The notes beneath the pieces are model-generated. The model did no database searches and was not told the origin of the DNA. It saw nothing but the letters and a program-made list of their open reading frames with translations. From Spongospora subterranea f. sp. subterranea (lineage: Eukaryota > Endomyxa: Phytomyxea > Phytomyxea > Plasmodiophorida): a stretch of 21,826 nt of DNA. Both the position numbers and the translations under genes were made by a program. Below are positions 21,126-21,826 of the stretch, in pieces (within the stretch, counting starts at the first letter, position 1; each line of letters opens with the position of its first letter). Location of the stretch: the NCBI GenBank assembly GCA_049724395.1, contig JAUGWO010000286.1, positions 1 through 21,826 on the forward strand, in the 5' to 3' direction.

Positions 21126-21590
21126 TTAAGCGATTATCGTTTGATTGTGAGGAGAATGATCATCGTCCAGATTAAACTCGACAATGTCCTTCATATTCAA
21201 TACTATACCCATATTCTGTCCATCGTAATCGGTTTCAGCTCCATCTACTTCAACAGATGGACCGGATTTGAGTCTGGGAGACGGTGAGGGCGATGGCGAT
21301 GGCGACGGTGACGAATACTGTGATCGGATCGCCCGTTGCCGTATTCTGTGTAATCCAATATTCCGATAGAGGAAATGTTGATTCGGTTTGCGGTGATTGG
21401 TCCCCTTGTTGGCCGCCCTCTTCTCCTCCTCCTTCCGATTGATCTCCTCGATCAGCTCCTCCTCCTTCCTGTCCCTGTACAGTATCGCCCTCTCCTCCTT
21501 CCTCGCCCTCTTCAGCTCCTCATATTTCACCTGTCTCTCAATGAACCCCTTCATCCTCTCGTGATCGTGTCCCCCTTTCCTCTTCCCCAT
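21126..21590 (-). CDS. Charged low-complexity protein of unknown function
   Basis: From ATG at 21588-21590 the frame runs 154 residues to a stop at 21126-21128. It begins MGKRKGGHDHERMKGF, continues with a long Lys/Arg/Glu-rich stretch that should be helical (EELIEEINRKEEEKRAA), has a run of Ser-Pro repeats (near 21280-21310) and ends acidic (DIVEFNLDDDHSPHNQ). The frame is open further upstream to about 21689 with a TTG start. The DNA of 21410-21680 is a strongly pyrimidine-rich strand, which can create such an ORF by chance. The non-repetitive acidic tail argues for a real gene, but I recognise no family. Confidence 0.4.
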   Translation of the reverse strand: MGKRKGGHDHERMKGFIERQVKYEELKRARKEERAILYRDRKEEELIEEINRKEEEKRAANKGTNHRKPNQHFLYRNIGLHRIRQRAIRSQYSSPSPSPSPSPSPRLKSGPSVEVDGAETDYDGQNMGIVLNMKDIVEFNLDDDHSPHNQTIIA

Positions 21591-21826
21591 CGTCCTCCCC
21601 TGTTCCTGTTCCCCCCTCGGTCGCCCTTTCTCCTTCCGTCGTCCAGTCTCCACCGCCTTCCCCGCCGAATCTGGAGTCGGGCGCAGCAACAGATATCAGA
21701 GGGTGCCTTGGTTCCTTGTGTCGACGCCAATTTTGGGGCCTGCGGTCGCAAGAAGACAATCGAGGATATCTCATCTGTCCTGGTTGACGTACCGCTTAAT
21801 CGTCGCTCCACTATTCGTTCCATGGC

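Noticed and set aside
21551-21823. 90-codon minus-strand ORF at the right edge
   Set aside because: It is Arg/Gly-rich, read from the purine-rich strand in a shadow frame of the 21126-21590 ORF.

Overview
This is a transposon-rich stretch of a nuclear eukaryotic genome. The genes are cut by introns of about 47-70 bp with GT...AG ends, and a Crypton, Mutator-like (MULE) and CACTA elements sit side by side. That fits a fungus or a fungus-like protist such as an oomycete; the sequence alone does not settle which. I found no rRNA, tRNA, CRISPR array or bacterial-type gene.

Layout, left to right. (1) At 1-520 a fragment with a BED-type zinc finger runs off the left edge on the minus strand. (2) 767-3104 is a plus-strand, intron-containing Crypton tyrosine recombinase with all recognisable catalytic residues and a C-terminal extension of about 250 residues. 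(3) 3105-4158 holds no gene I can see. (4) 4159-8196 is a many-exon P2-type (Ca2+-ATPase-like) cation pump, the only clear host-type enzyme here. Its second half reads cleanly, but the first half has several frame breaks. (5) 8390-9213 is a fossil Ty1/copia pol fragment. (6) 9274-13799 is a jumble of MULE pieces: an N-terminal half on the minus strand, a C-terminal half on the plus strand, two tail-to-tail C-terminal exons, and a compact 1.5-kb element with terminal inverted repeats of about 315 bp. (7) 13800-20580 is a 1.62/1.66-kb direct repeat pair, about 2-3% diverged, flanking a CACTA element whose left terminus (CACTAG) starts at the last base of repeat 1. The CACTA carries a long Tnp2-like transposase ORF on the minus strand plus a decayed, oppositely oriented relic of a related transposase. 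(8) 21126-21590 is a charged, low-complexity minus-strand ORF of unknown function.

Apart from the cation pump and possibly the last ORF, the window is a record of nested and rearranged mobile DNA. The items most worth following are the well-preserved Crypton with its unassigned C-terminal region, and the repeat-CACTA-repeat arrangement, where the second repeat appears to preserve the pre-insertion (empty) site of the CACTA. I did not find a convincing new multi-gene system.
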